Below are positions 1 to 7,376 of a stretch of DNA of 9,595 nucleotides, piece after piece. The DNA comes from Flavobacteriales bacterium (GTDB taxonomy: Bacteria > Bacteroidota > Bacteroidia > Flavobacteriales > Flavobacteriaceae). Both the position numbers and the translations under genes were made by a program. The notes beneath the pieces are model-generated. The model had not been told where the DNA came from. It was given only the letters and a program-made list of their open reading frames with translations, and ran no database searches. The stretch lies in NCBI GenBank assembly GCA_003229235.1, contig QIIH01000245.1, positions 1-9,595 on the forward strand. The letters run 5' to 3'. How positions within the stretch are numbered: position 1 is the first letter of the stretch; each line of letters begins with the position of its first letter.

Positions 1-92
1 TAAACTAACTAGTTAGTCTTTCGAAAATCTGACTTCGAATTGAATAAAAATACATCTAAACTGTAAACAAATCTTAGGTCGAACTCAGGTTG
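1..92. other. Unassigned left edge, no recognisable gene
   Basis: No coding sequence, RNA gene or mobile-element end is recognisable here. On the minus strand the open frame of the broken DksA/TraR-like gene runs on to a TAG at 9-11, but residues after its 'NKLNNL' stretch do not look like the family's zinc-finger end. The stretch may be decayed gene sequence or DNA joined at a rearrangement breakpoint near 92; the window is too short on this side to tell. Confidence 0.5.
4..17. repeat. 14-bp perfect palindrome
   Basis: The sequence actaactagttagt reads the same on both strands. It contains TAG stops on both strands and lies just beyond the decayed gene. No loop is present, so it is not a typical hairpin terminator and no T-run follows. 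It could be an operator half-site pair or simple chance in AT-rich DNA. Confidence 0.4.
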
Positions 93-289
93 TAAGTTAT
101 TTAGTTTGTTTTGTGCTATCCGCAGCGCCGCATCATTAACAGATTTATTGTTAATGGCATCCATGCGAGAAACCCTCCCAATGGCATTTTCTGGAGCAAT
201 AGGCTGGGTAAGTATTTGGTATTTTTTGATTAAAGTTGAGTGGATTCAATCTCTTGGTGTATGCGTTGTTTTATTTGATCTTTATCCAT
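93..289 (-). pseudogene. Broken DksA/TraR-family protein gene (frameshift, zinc finger lost)
   Basis: Minus strand. Translation from the ATG at 289-287 gives 19 codons (MDKDQIKQRI... ending STQL) and then TAA at 232-230. The reading frame continues in another phase from about 230 as IKKYQ, then QPIAPENAIGRVSRMDAINN and an AALR...NKLNNL helix to 93. The stretch 'PI.PENAIGRVSRMDAINNKSV' is, from memory, the hallmark of the small (about 110-125 aa) Bacteroidetes DksA/TraR proteins, which bind RNA polymerase through its secondary channel. Helix spacing across the break (T..x I..Y) fits loss of one base near 231-235. The family's C-terminal four-cysteine zinc finger is absent: after 93 the open frame runs to a TAG at 9-11 with unrelated residues. 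The start overlaps the stop of the upstream membrane protein gene by 8 bases, so it was once translated as the next cistron. Two separate lesions argue for a true pseudogene, although a sequencing error could explain the first. Confidence 0.75.
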
Positions 290-665
290 TAAATGTTGAA
301 GAGACGTTGTTTTCGTCGTCTGTTGGCAATGAATAAATATTTACGAAATAATAAACTATTGAGCCTACGCCGCTGGCGAAAATCAAAACGAGGATCCAAA
401 TGAGTCTGTTGTTTTCTGTAAATGCTTTGTTTTTGGCGGCATGAATTATATAATAAATCATAACGGCCATACCGAGTATTGCAGCAAGAATCAAGAATAC
501 AAACACAATCCCAAAATCTCTAATAACAGCTAAGGGCTCGGCTCCCTCTAACTGTTGCGGATCAAAATCCATGAACATCGAGAAAAAACTAATCATGTAA
601 AAAATAATAAATACAGAAGGTAAAAAAGTAATAATACCTAACCAGAGTTTTTTAGATTTGGTCAT
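282..665 (-). CDS. Small three-helix membrane protein, PLDc_N-like
   Basis: A 127-residue protein with a positive start (MTKSKK) and three predicted membrane helices at about residues 8-31, 50-74 and 88-111. The loop between helices 1 and 2 is acidic (DFDPQQLEGAE), and the tail after helix 3 is short and polar. The NNRLIWILVLIF....GSIVYYF pattern of helix 3 resembles the PLDc_N segment (phospholipase D/cardiolipin synthase N-terminal), a two-helix module that also occurs alone in small Bacteroidetes proteins. No catalytic HKD motif is present, so it is not itself a synthase, and its role is unknown. It lies 18 bases behind the clpC stop, beyond the hairpin at 678-703, so its expression probably depends on read-through or on a promoter I cannot place. 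Its leader after the hairpin is only about 12 bases. Its last codons overlap the start of the broken DksA/TraR-like gene. The start ATG is the only sensible one before helix 1. Confidence 0.8.
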   Translation of the reverse strand: MTKSKKLWLGIITFLPSVFIIFYMISFFSMFMDFDPQQLEGAEPLAVIRDFGIVFVFLILAAILGMAVMIYYIIHAAKNKAFTENNRLIWILVLIFASGVGSIVYYFVNIYSLPTDDENNVSSTFNG

Positions 666-677
666 AATAATAAAGAC

Positions 678-706
678 AAAAGCCTACGAATTCGTAGGCT
701 TTTTTT
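678..706. terminator. Bidirectional hairpin terminator overlapping the clpC 3' end
   Basis: Positions 678-703 form a perfect 26-base palindrome centred on gaattc. As RNA its GC-containing core GCCTACG/CGTAGGC is flanked by A/T pairs. On the plus strand it runs into seven T's (700-706), g, and six more T's, an excellent intrinsic terminator. On the minus strand, the clpC direction, it ends in TTTTGTCTTT, a weaker U-run. The minus-strand left arm encodes the last ClpC residues (P-T-N-S) and its TAG stop at 686-684, so coding sequence and terminator are the same DNA. It probably ends much of the clpC transcript and reduces expression of the downstream membrane protein gene; against rightward transcription it would keep antisense transcripts out of clpC. 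Confidence 0.8.
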
Positions 707-3239
707 GTTTTTTAATTTTTATTTTTAGCTCCTTCTTTTTAGCATCCAAGTCCATCGTTATGCTATCACCTTCTTGAAGTGAAGAGTTGATAATCTCTTC
801 TGCCAGAACGTCCTCTACATATTTCTGAATAGCTCGCTTTAAAGGCCTGGCTCCATATTGTTTGTCAAAGCCTTTTTCTGCGATATAGTCCTTGGCGGCA
901 TCGGTTAATGTTAGCGTATAACCAATGTCCGAGATGCGCTCAAACAATATGTTGAGCTCTATGTCGATGATTTTATGAATGTGCTCCATTTCGAGCGAAT
1001 TAAATACCATAACATCATCCACACGATTTAAAAATTCTGGTGCAAAGGTTTTCTTTAATGCATTTTCGATAACGCCTTTTGCATGTGAATCTGCCTGACT
1101 CATTTGCGCCGAAGTACCAAAGCCAACACCTAGCCCAAAGTCTTTAAGTTTGCGACTTCCTATGTTAGAAGTCATAATAATAATGGTGTTTCTAAAGTCG
1201 ATTTTTCTCCCTAGTGAATCTGTCAAATAGCCGTCGTCAAGAACTTGCAACAACATATTAAAGACATCGGGATGTGCTTTTTCAATTTCATCTAAAAGCA
1301 ATACAGAATATGGCTTACGTCTTATTTTTTCTGTAAGTTGCCCACCTTCTTCATAGCCAACATATCCAGGAGGTGCACCTACTAATCTAGATACTGCAAA
1401 CTTCTCCATATATTCACTCATATCAATACGAATCAAAGCTGTATCTGAGTCAAAGAGTTCGCGTGCCAATACTTTAGCTAATTGTGTTTTGCCTACTCCA
1501 GTTTGTCCTAGAAAGATAAAACTCCCAATAGGTTTATTAGGATCTTTTAAGCCAGCACGATTACGCTGAATAGCTTTCACTACTTTTTTAACGGCTTCGT
1601 CTTGCCCAATAACTTTACCCATAATTCGATCGGGTAGGGCAGCGAGTTTATTGCTTTCGGTTTGAGCAATTCTATTTACAGGAACCCCCGTCATCATAGA
1701 TACTACTTCTGCTACATTGTCTTCGGTGACAATTTCACGATTTAATTTTGATTCACTTTCCCATTCTTCTTGCGCCTTAGCGAGGTCTCTTTCGAGGTTC
1801 TTTTCGTCGTCTCTTAGTTTGGCCGCTTCTTCGTACTTCTGCTTTTTAACGACTGAATTTTTAAGTTCTCTAACCTCTTCCAATTTGGTTTCGATGTCTA
1901 CAATGGCAGATGGAACATTAATATTGGTAATATGAACACGTGACCCAGCTTCGTCTAAAGCATCTATTGCCTTGTCTGGCAAAAATCGGTCTGTCATATA
2001 CCTATTCGTAAGTTTAACACAGGCATCAATGGCACCTTTGGTGTACTCAACATTGTGATGTGCTTCGTACTTCTCCTTGATATTCATCAGAATCTCAATG
2101 GTTTCTTCGATGTTTGTAGGCTCTACTAAAACCTTTTGAAAGCGACGTTCTAAAGCGCCATCCTTCTCGATATATTGTCTGTACTCATCCAGGGTAGTAG
2201 CACCTATACATTGGAGTTCGCCTCTTGCCAATGCTGGTTTAAACATATTAGAAGCATCCAATGAGCCTGTGGCTCCACCGGCACCAACAATGGTATGAAT
2301 TTCGTCAATAAATAAGATGATATCAGCGTTTTTTTCGAGCTCGTTCATAACTGCTTTCATGCGTTCTTCGAACTGCCCTCTGTATTTTGTACCCGCTACG
2401 AGGCTGGCTAGATCTAAGGTTACTACGCGCTTATCATATAATATTCTGGATACTTTCTTCTGAACAATACGCAAGGCAAGACCTTCGGCAATTGCCGATT
2501 TACCAACACCTGGTTCTCCAATTAAAAGAGGGTTGTTCTTTTTACGTCTACTCAGCACTTGCGAAACACGCTGAATCTCTGCTTCGCGGCCTACTACAGG
2601 ATCGAGTTTGCCTTCTTCTGCTTGTACAGTTAGGTCGCGACCAAAATTATCAAGAACCGGAGTTTTCGACTTTTTATTGCTTTTTTGTCCAGTTCCGGCA
2701 AATGGATTGTCTTTAGCAACGTCGTCTTCTGGAGTTTCATCGTCGTCGCTTGAGAACGATTCGGAGGTAGGGCTATCCATATAACTATCGTCATTAGCGA
2801 TCATGAACTTAAACTGATCTTTAACGCCGTCGTAATCTATTTTTAGTTTATTCAAAAGCTTGGTAGTTGGGTCGTTTTCGTTTCGCAAAATACACAAGAG
2901 CAAATGCGCTGTATTAATAGATGAACTCTGAAAGAGTTTCGCCTCTAAAAAAGTTGTCTTTAAAGCACGTTCGGCCTGTCTTGTCAGGTGCAAATTCTTT
3001 TTATCATTGCTACCTGCAACTATGTTTGGGTTGGCAGGACTCAAGATTTCTACCTTGCGTCTTAAGTTATTTAAATCAATATCTAGAGCATTCAAGATAT
3101 TAATAGCCTTCCCGTTTCCGTCGCGTAGCAACCCAAGCATTAAATGCTCAGTACCAATAAAATCATGGCCTAAGCGCAATGCCTCCTCTTTGCTGTAAGC
3201 AATTACATCCTTTACTCTGGGAGAAAAATTATCATCCAT
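684..3239 (-). CDS. clpC: ATP-dependent Clp protease ATP-binding subunit ClpC
   Basis: An 851-residue Hsp100/AAA+ unfoldase that feeds proteins to ClpP in the cytoplasm. The N-terminal domain (residues 1-145) has two Clp_N repeats ([14 protein letters not shown] and [11 protein letters not shown]). An acidic, Ser-rich linker spans about 150-200. The first AAA+ module has Walker A GEPGVGKS (241-248), Walker B LFIDE (309-313) and an arginine finger at LERRF (363-367). A short middle coiled coil at about 445-500 includes the UVR-like [12 protein letters not shown] typical of ClpC rather than ClpB. The second module has Walker A GQTGVGKT (578-585), Walker B VLLLDE (646-651), FLNRVD (736-741) and sensor-2 GARPLKR (796-802). 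The tripeptide VGF (705-707) matches the ClpP-docking loop of ClpC proteins. An in-frame ATG at 3305 would add 22 residues, but the start at 3239 has a Shine-Dalgarno sequence and begins with the family's usual [13 protein letters not shown]. The tail is lysine-rich. It is divergent from gyrA. Confidence 0.97.
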   Translation of the reverse strand: MDDNFSPRVKDVIAYSKEEALRLGHDFIGTEHLMLGLLRDGNGKAINILNALDIDLNNLRRKVEILSPANPNIVAGSNDKKNLHLTRQAERALKTTFLEAKLFQSSSINTAHLLLCILRNENDPTTKLLNKLKIDYDGVKDQFKFMIANDDSYMDSPTSESFSSDDDETPEDDVAKDNPFAGTGQKSNKKSKTPVLDNFGRDLTVQAEEGKLDPVVGREAEIQRVSQVLSRRKKNNPLLIGEPGVGKSAIAEGLALRIVQKKVSRILYDKRVVTLDLASLVAGTKYRGQFEERMKAVMNELEKNADIILFIDEIHTIVGAGGATGSLDASNMFKPALARGELQCIGATTLDEYRQYIEKDGALERRFQKVLVEPTNIEETIEILMNIKEKYEAHHNVEYTKGAIDACVKLTNRYMTDRFLPDKAIDALDEAGSRVHITNINVPSAIVDIETKLEEVRELKNSVVKKQKYEEAAKLRDDEKNLERDLAKAQEEWESESKLNREIVTEDNVAEVVSMMTGVPVNRIAQTESNKLAALPDRIMGKVIGQDEAVKKVVKAIQRNRAGLKDPNKPIGSFIFLGQTGVGKTQLAKVLARELFDSDTALIRIDMSEYMEKFAVSRLVGAPPGYVGYEEGGQLTEKIRRKPYSVLLLDEIEKAHPDVFNMLLQVLDDGYLTDSLGRKIDFRNTIIIMTSNIGSRKLKDFGLGVGFGTSAQMSQADSHAKGVIENALKKTFAPEFLNRVDDVMVFNSLEMEHIHKIIDIELNILFERISDIGYTLTLTDAAKDYIAEKGFDKQYGARPLKRAIQKYVEDVLAEEIINSSLQEGDSITMDLDAKKKELKIKIKKQKKPTNS

Positions 3240-3249
3240 ATTGCGTTGT

Positions 3250-3257
3250 TCCTTTCT
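3250..3257 (-). promoter_or_regulatory. Ribosome binding site of clpC
   Basis: On the minus strand AGAAAGGA precedes the ATG at 3239 by 10 bases. A purine-rich Shine-Dalgarno sequence is uncommon in this group, and its position supports the 3239 start over the longer frame beginning at 3305. Confidence 0.6.
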
Positions 3258-3340
3258 GTCTAAATTTACTAAAACACTTTTAAAGGAACAAAAATTGTAC
3301 CTCATTTAGCACATTATTAGTAAAAGGACAAAATTTAGAC
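3258..3340. repeat. Interrupted inverted repeat in the clpC-gyrA intergenic region
   Basis: GTCTAAATTT at 3258-3267 is matched by its exact reverse complement AAATTTAGAC at 3331-3340. Inner arms ACTAA (3268-3272) and TTAGT (3317-3321) also pair, with nine extra bases on the right side. The left arm covers the candidate clpC -7 element and borders the ribosome binding site. It could be an operator or an RNA fold on a longer clpC leader; chance in AT-rich DNA remains possible. Confidence 0.4.
3261..3291 (-). promoter_or_regulatory. Candidate clpC promoter
   Basis: Minus strand: TTG at 3291-3289, a 20-base spacer and TAAATTTA at 3268-3261, close to the Bacteroidetes TTG/TAnnTTTG pattern with A for the last G. 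Transcription would start near 3255, inside or just ahead of the Shine-Dalgarno sequence, giving a leader so short that this match may not be the real or only promoter. Confidence 0.3.
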
Positions 3341-3367
3341 GGCTTTTCAAAGCTAAAACGGGCTGAG

Positions 3368-3402
3368 TTATTAACGAATTCACCCCCTTTATTTGTTAAT
3401 AA
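3368..3402. repeat. 8-bp inverted repeat with 19-base spacer upstream of gyrA
   Basis: TTATTAAC (3368-3375) and GTTAATAA (3395-3402) are perfect reverse complements. The spacer includes a C5 run. The element lies between the two divergent promoters, about 40 bases upstream of the candidate gyrA -33 box. It may be a regulator site, for example for supercoiling-sensitive control of gyrA, but nothing identifies a binding protein. Confidence 0.35.
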
Positions 3403-3442
3403 AAACATCTACTTAAACGCTGTAAACCTTAATAAAAATAGG

Positions 3443-3475
3443 TTGAAAAGCGTATCTTGCCTCTTAATAATTTTA
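3443..3475 (+). promoter_or_regulatory. Candidate gyrA promoter
   Basis: TTG at 3443-3445, a 22-base spacer and TAATTTTA at 3468-3475 fit the Bacteroidetes consensus with one mismatch in the -7 element. The predicted start near 3482 leaves a leader of about 20 bases, AT-rich and without a well-placed Shine-Dalgarno sequence, as is common in this group. Confidence 0.4.
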
Positions 3476-3501
3476 CAGGAAAAAACTAAACAATTTTATA
3501 T

Positions 3502-6045
3502 ATGGCCGAAGGTGAAAAATTAATCCCTATCAACATTGAAGATGAGATGAAATCTGCCTACATCGATTATTCGATGTCGGTCATTGTGTCACGTGCTTTA
3601 CCTGATGTGCGCGATGGTATGAAACCAGTACATCGACGTGTACTTTTTGGTATGTACGAACTTGGAGTTCGTGCTAATACGGCGCATAAAAAATCTGCAA
3701 GAATTGTTGGTGAGGTTTTAGGTAAGTATCACCCTCACGGCGATACCTCTGTTTACGACGCCATGGTTCGTATGGCACAAAACTGGAGTTTGCGTTATAT
3801 GCTTGTCGATGGCCAAGGTAACTTTGGATCTATTGATGGAGATAGCCCGGCTGCAATGCGTTATACAGAAGCACGCATGCAAAAAATTTCGGAAGACATG
3901 TTGGCTGATATCGACAAAGAAACTGTCGATCATAAGCTTAACTTCGATGATACTTTAAAAGAACCAACAGTTTTACCAACAAAAATTCCCGCACTTCTAA
4001 TCAATGGGGCATCAGGAATCGCGGTTGGGATGGCCACTAATATGCCACCTCATAACCTTACCGAAGTAGTTGACGGAACCTTGGCTTATATTGAGGATAA
4101 CGATATTACTATCGACGAACTGATGCAGCATATTAAAGCACCAGATTTTCCTACCGGAGGAACCATTTACGGTTACGAAGGGGTTAAAGATGCTTTCCAC
4201 ACTGGGCGAGGACGCATTGTAATGCGTGGTAAAGCCACTTTTGAAGAGGTAGGTGGGCGAGAGTCAATAATCGTTACAGAAGTTCCGTATCAGGTTAATA
4301 AGGCTGATATGATTAAAAAGACGGCCGATTTAGTAAACGATAAAAAAATTGAAGGGATTTCGACTATCCGTGACGAGTCGGATCGTAATGGAATGCGTAT
4401 CGTTTATATTTTAAAGCGTGATGCGATTCCTAATATCGTACTTAATACGCTTTATAAGTATACGCAACTGCAATCGAGCTTTAGTGTGAACAATATTGCA
4501 TTGGTAAAAGGGCGACCACAAATGCTCAATTTAAAGCAGCTTATTAAATATTTTGTAGAACACCGTCATGAAGTTGTGGTGCGTCGTACAGAATACTTAT
4601 TGCGAAAAGCCAATGAGAGAGCTCATATTCTTGAAGGATTAATTATAGCTTCAGATAATATAGACGAAGTAATTCGTTTAATACGTGCTTCTGCAAATGC
4701 AGATGAAGCTCGTGCAAAACTTATTGAGGCATTCGATCTAAGTGAGATACAAGCAAAGGCGATTGTCGAGATGCGCTTACGACAGTTAACAGGGCTAGAG
4801 CAAGACAAATTACGCACTGAGTATGACGAATTGATGAAGACCATCCAAGGTTACAAAGATATTCTAGCCAGTGAAGAGTTAAGAATGAACATTATTAGAG
4901 AAGAGCTTAACGAGGTTAGAGAGAAATATGGTGATGAGCGCCGTTCTGTGATAGAATACGCAGGAGGCGATGTGAGTATTACCGATTTAATTGCAGACGA
5001 AAAAGTAGTTATTACGATTTCGCATGCGGGATATATTAAACGCACATCACTTAGCGAGTACAAAAAACAAAATCGTGGTGGAGTTGGGCAAAAGGCCTCC
5101 GCTACCCGTAACGAAGACTTTCTAGAACACTTATTTGTTGGTACTAACCACCAGTATATGTTGTTCTTTACGCAAAAAGGAAAATGTTTCTGGATGCGTG
5201 TATTTGAGATACCAGAGGGAAGTAAAACCTCTAAGGGTAGAGCGATTCAGAATCTAATCAACATTGAGTCAGACGATAAGGTTAAAGCCTTTATCTGTAC
5301 GCAAGATTTAAAGGACGAAGAATACATTAACGGTCATTATGTAATTATGGCTACTAAAAAAGGTCAAGTTAAAAAGACCTCTCTAGAACAGTATTCTCGA
5401 CCTCGTACTAATGGTATAAATGCGATTACTATTAAAGATGGCGACGAATTACTTGAAGCAAAACTTACCACTGGTGACAGTCAAGTTATGTTGGCAGTTC
5501 AATCTGGAAAAGCCATTCGTTTTGAAGAAGAGAAAACGCGCCCAATGGGACGTAACGCTTCTGGAGTACGCGGAATCACATTAGGCAATGATCAAGACGA
5601 GGTGGTTGGAATGATTGCCGTTGATGATTTTAGTACGGATATTTTAGTTGTTTCAGAGAATGGATACGGAAAACGTTCTAGCTTAGAAGATTATCGCATT
5701 ACCAACCGAGGTGGAAAGGGAGTTAAAACTATTAGTGTTACAGAAAAAACTGGTAAATTAGTCGCAATTAAAAATGTATGTGATACCGATGATCTTATGA
5801 TTATCAATAAATCTGGAATCGCCATTAGAATGGCTGTAGAGGATTTACGAGTTATGGGTAGAGCTACACAGGGTGTGCGTCTAATAAAAGTTAAAGAAGA
5901 CGATTCTATTGCGGCGGTAGCCAAGGTAATGCACGACGAAGACGATGTAGACGAAGACGAGACATTGGAAGAAGGCGTTACTAATACTGACGAGAACAAC
6001 GATGGAACATCAATTGATAATGACACTAACGAATCCATCGAGTAA
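3502..6045 (+). CDS. gyrA: DNA gyrase subunit A
   Basis: An 847-residue type II topoisomerase subunit. With GyrB it forms the A2B2 enzyme that introduces negative supercoils using ATP. The winged-helix and tower region is complete: the catalytic tyrosine is Tyr121 with Arg120 before it (AMRYTEARM). The quinolone-resistance region reads [17 protein letters not shown], with Thr82 and Asp86 at E. coli Ser83/Asp87. The coiled-coil arm lies at about 355-480. The C-terminal beta-pinwheel begins at about 490, with repeated blades ([53 protein letters not shown]). The GyrA box is QNRGGVG (523-529), less basic than the classic QRRGGKG, and this separates gyrase from ParC. The last 37 residues are strongly acidic (DEDDVDEDE...), as in many gyrases where the tail tunes supercoiling. 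The next gene follows after 18 bases, suggesting one transcript. Confidence 0.98.
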   Translation: MAEGEKLIPINIEDEMKSAYIDYSMSVIVSRALPDVRDGMKPVHRRVLFGMYELGVRANTAHKKSARIVGEVLGKYHPHGDTSVYDAMVRMAQNWSLRYMLVDGQGNFGSIDGDSPAAMRYTEARMQKISEDMLADIDKETVDHKLNFDDTLKEPTVLPTKIPALLINGASGIAVGMATNMPPHNLTEVVDGTLAYIEDNDITIDELMQHIKAPDFPTGGTIYGYEGVKDAFHTGRGRIVMRGKATFEEVGGRESIIVTEVPYQVNKADMIKKTADLVNDKKIEGISTIRDESDRNGMRIVYILKRDAIPNIVLNTLYKYTQLQSSFSVNNIALVKGRPQMLNLKQLIKYFVEHRHEVVVRRTEYLLRKANERAHILEGLIIASDNIDEVIRLIRASANADEARAKLIEAFDLSEIQAKAIVEMRLRQLTGLEQDKLRTEYDELMKTIQGYKDILASEELRMNIIREELNEVREKYGDERRSVIEYAGGDVSITDLIADEKVVITISHAGYIKRTSLSEYKKQNRGGVGQKASATRNEDFLEHLFVGTNHQYMLFFTQKGKCFWMRVFEIPEGSKTSKGRAIQNLINIESDDKVKAFICTQDLKDEEYINGHYVIMATKKGQVKKTSLEQYSRPRTNGINAITIKDGDELLEAKLTTGDSQVMLAVQSGKAIRFEEEKTRPMGRNASGVRGITLGNDQDEVVGMIAVDDFSTDILVVSENGYGKRSSLEDYRITNRGGKGVKTISVTEKTGKLVAIKNVCDTDDLMIINKSGIAIRMAVEDLRVMGRATQGVRLIKVKEDDSIAAVAKVMHDEDDVDEDETLEEGVTNTDENNDGTSIDNDTNESIE

Positions 6046-6063
6046 ACAATAAAATTAAGAAAC

Positions 6064-7320
6064 ATGAAAAACCAGCTTTTTATAGTGGCCTTACTATTAG
6101 CGGTCACAGTATCATTTGCGCAGAAAAAAGAGTTGCGAGCAGTCGGAAAATTAATAAAGACAAAAGATTTTGCAGCAGCTCAGACTCAATTAAAGTCGAT
6201 AGAAGGTATGATGTCTTCTGCCGATGATGTAATGAAGGGAACCTATTATACGTATTTGGCCCAAGCTAATTTTAAAGATGGTACCACACAAAGTACCGAC
6301 GATTTAATTAATGCGGCCAAAGCGGTAAATATGGCTAAAGAAAACGGAGGTGATCCGGAAGTTGTAGATAGCCTTGCAGATGCTATTCGTACTGCTGTTG
6401 TGAATAGCGCAGTAGCAGACCAGGGAGCAAAACGCTATGAAGTCGCAGCCGATAAACTGGAAGCAATGTACAGAGTTAACCCTCAGGATACGGCGTTTTT
6501 ATACTTTGCAGCTTCGAACCTGGTTGATGGTGTGAAATACGATAAGGCAGTAGTCTTGTATAACGAATTACAGGAACTAGGCTATACCGGAATTACTCAA
6601 ATGTTTGCGGCAACAGATGCCGAAACTGGAGAGATTAAGGATGATTTTAGTTCTGCTCATGAGAGAGACCTTTATGTTAAAAGTGGGGCATATATAAAAC
6701 CTATAATTATAAAAACTGAATCTAAAGCAGGCGAAATAGCAAAGAATATTGCCCTTATTTATGTGAGCCAAGGTAATAATGACGCTGCAATTGGAGCGAT
6801 TGAAAAAGCTAGAAAGATTAATCCTGACGACACTACTTTGTTAATGACAGAAGCCGACATTCAATATAAGACAGGAAATGTTGCTCGATTTACAGAATTG
6901 ATGAATGAGGCAGCAGCCAAAGACCCAAATAATGCAGAATTGCAATATAATTTAGGAGTTGTAAGCGCAGATGCAGGTGACAAAGATAAGGCCAAGGAAT
7001 ATTACCTCAGGGCTATTGAATTAAATCCTAGCTATCCAGCGGCAAACATGAACATGTCCTCAATGATTTTGGCTGGAGAAGGTGCTGTTGTAGAAGAGAT
7101 GAACAATCTTGGGACATCTTCTGCAGACAACCGTAGATATGACGAATTAAAACAAAAACGTAAAGACATTTACCTTGAGGCAATTCCTTATTTAGAGGCT
7201 GCCAGAAGTGAAAATGAAGATGTTGAGGTTGTGCGTACTTTGATGAATATTTATTCAATTGTTAGACAAACTGACAAGTTTAAAATGATGAAAGCTAAGC
7301 TTGAAGAGCTAGGTGGTTAA
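6064..7320 (+). CDS. Secreted tetratricopeptide-repeat protein
   Basis: 418 residues. A signal peptide is clear: MKNQ, a hydrophobic core at about 5-17 and a likely cleavage after VSFA (residue 19), leaving an N-terminal Gln. No lipobox cysteine is seen, so the protein is probably periplasmic rather than a lipoprotein. The mature part is all-helical with tetratricopeptide repeats. The clearest one is at about 289-323 (NNAELQYNLGVVSADAGDKD..ELNPSYP), with another at about 223-256 (AKNIALIYVSQGNNDAAIGA..KINPDD) and weaker ones around 60-170. TPR units usually scaffold protein complexes, and the partner here cannot be read from the sequence. It lies 18 bases behind gyrA with no terminator or promoter between them. 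A TPR gene directly after gyrA is, from memory, a common order in flavobacteria. A hairpin terminator follows 24 bases after the stop. Confidence 0.9.
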   Translation: MKNQLFIVALLLAVTVSFAQKKELRAVGKLIKTKDFAAAQTQLKSIEGMMSSADDVMKGTYYTYLAQANFKDGTTQSTDDLINAAKAVNMAKENGGDPEVVDSLADAIRTAVVNSAVADQGAKRYEVAADKLEAMYRVNPQDTAFLYFAASNLVDGVKYDKAVVLYNELQELGYTGITQMFAATDAETGEIKDDFSSAHERDLYVKSGAYIKPIIIKTESKAGEIAKNIALIYVSQGNNDAAIGAIEKARKINPDDTTLLMTEADIQYKTGNVARFTELMNEAAAKDPNNAELQYNLGVVSADAGDKDKAKEYYLRAIELNPSYPAANMNMSSMILAGEGAVVEEMNNLGTSSADNRRYDELKQKRKDIYLEAIPYLEAARSENEDVEVVRTLMNIYSIVRQTDKFKMMKAKLEELGG

Positions 7321-7343
7321 TCAGTTTTAAAGTAAGAAATTAC

Positions 7344-7376
7344 AAAACCGTCTGCTCTCAAGTTGGCGGGTTTTTT
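7344..7376 (+). terminator. Terminator of the gyrA-TPR operon, convergent junction
   Basis: AAAACCGTC (7344-7352) pairs with GGCGG (7365-7369) and TTTT after one bulged G, leaving a 12-base loop; six T's follow at 7371-7376. The stem is modest (one G-T pair and a bulge), but its place 24 bases after the TPR stop is right. The T-run overlaps the stop codon of the convergent peptidase gene; in the minus direction the hairpin ends in TTTTGTAATTT and could work weakly for that operon too. Confidence 0.65.

Noticed and set aside
134..156. Perfect 8-bp inverted repeat CATTAACA...TGTTAATG with a 7-base loop
   Set aside because: It falls in codons for the conserved AINNKSVND block, has no T-run after it, and is best explained by the protein sequence.
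228..236. Programmed ribosomal frameshift in the DksA/TraR-like gene
   Set aside because: No classic slippery heptamer or downstream structure is seen, and the product would still lack its zinc finger, so decay is simpler.
106..336. 76-codon plus-strand open frame
   Set aside because: It lies antisense to the DksA/TraR-like remains and the end of the membrane protein gene and shows no recognisable features.
2387..2716. 109-codon plus-strand open frame opposite clpC
   Set aside because: It is fully antisense to the conserved first AAA+ module and linker of clpC, with no start signal or recognisable protein character.
3240..3305. 22-residue N-terminal extension of ClpC from an upstream in-frame ATG at 3305
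   Set aside because: The added residues do not resemble the Clp N-domain, the region contains the Shine-Dalgarno sequence and candidate promoter, and the family start [10 protein letters not shown] fits the ATG at 3239.
3306..3501. A replication origin or small gene in the clpC-gyrA gap
   Set aside because: No cluster of DnaA boxes and no open frame of useful length; promoters and repeats are enough to account for the region.
3742..3762. GyrA Thr82 at the E. coli Ser83 position as a quinolone-resistance change
   Set aside because: Thr at this place with Asp86 kept is, from memory, the wild-type state in flavobacteria such as F. psychrophilum, so it is not evidence of acquired resistance.
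5691..6107. 138-codon open frame antisense to the gyrA 3' end
   Set aside because: It is Ser/Thr-rich low-complexity sequence mirroring the acidic GyrA tail and the TPR gene start, with no family resemblance or start signal.
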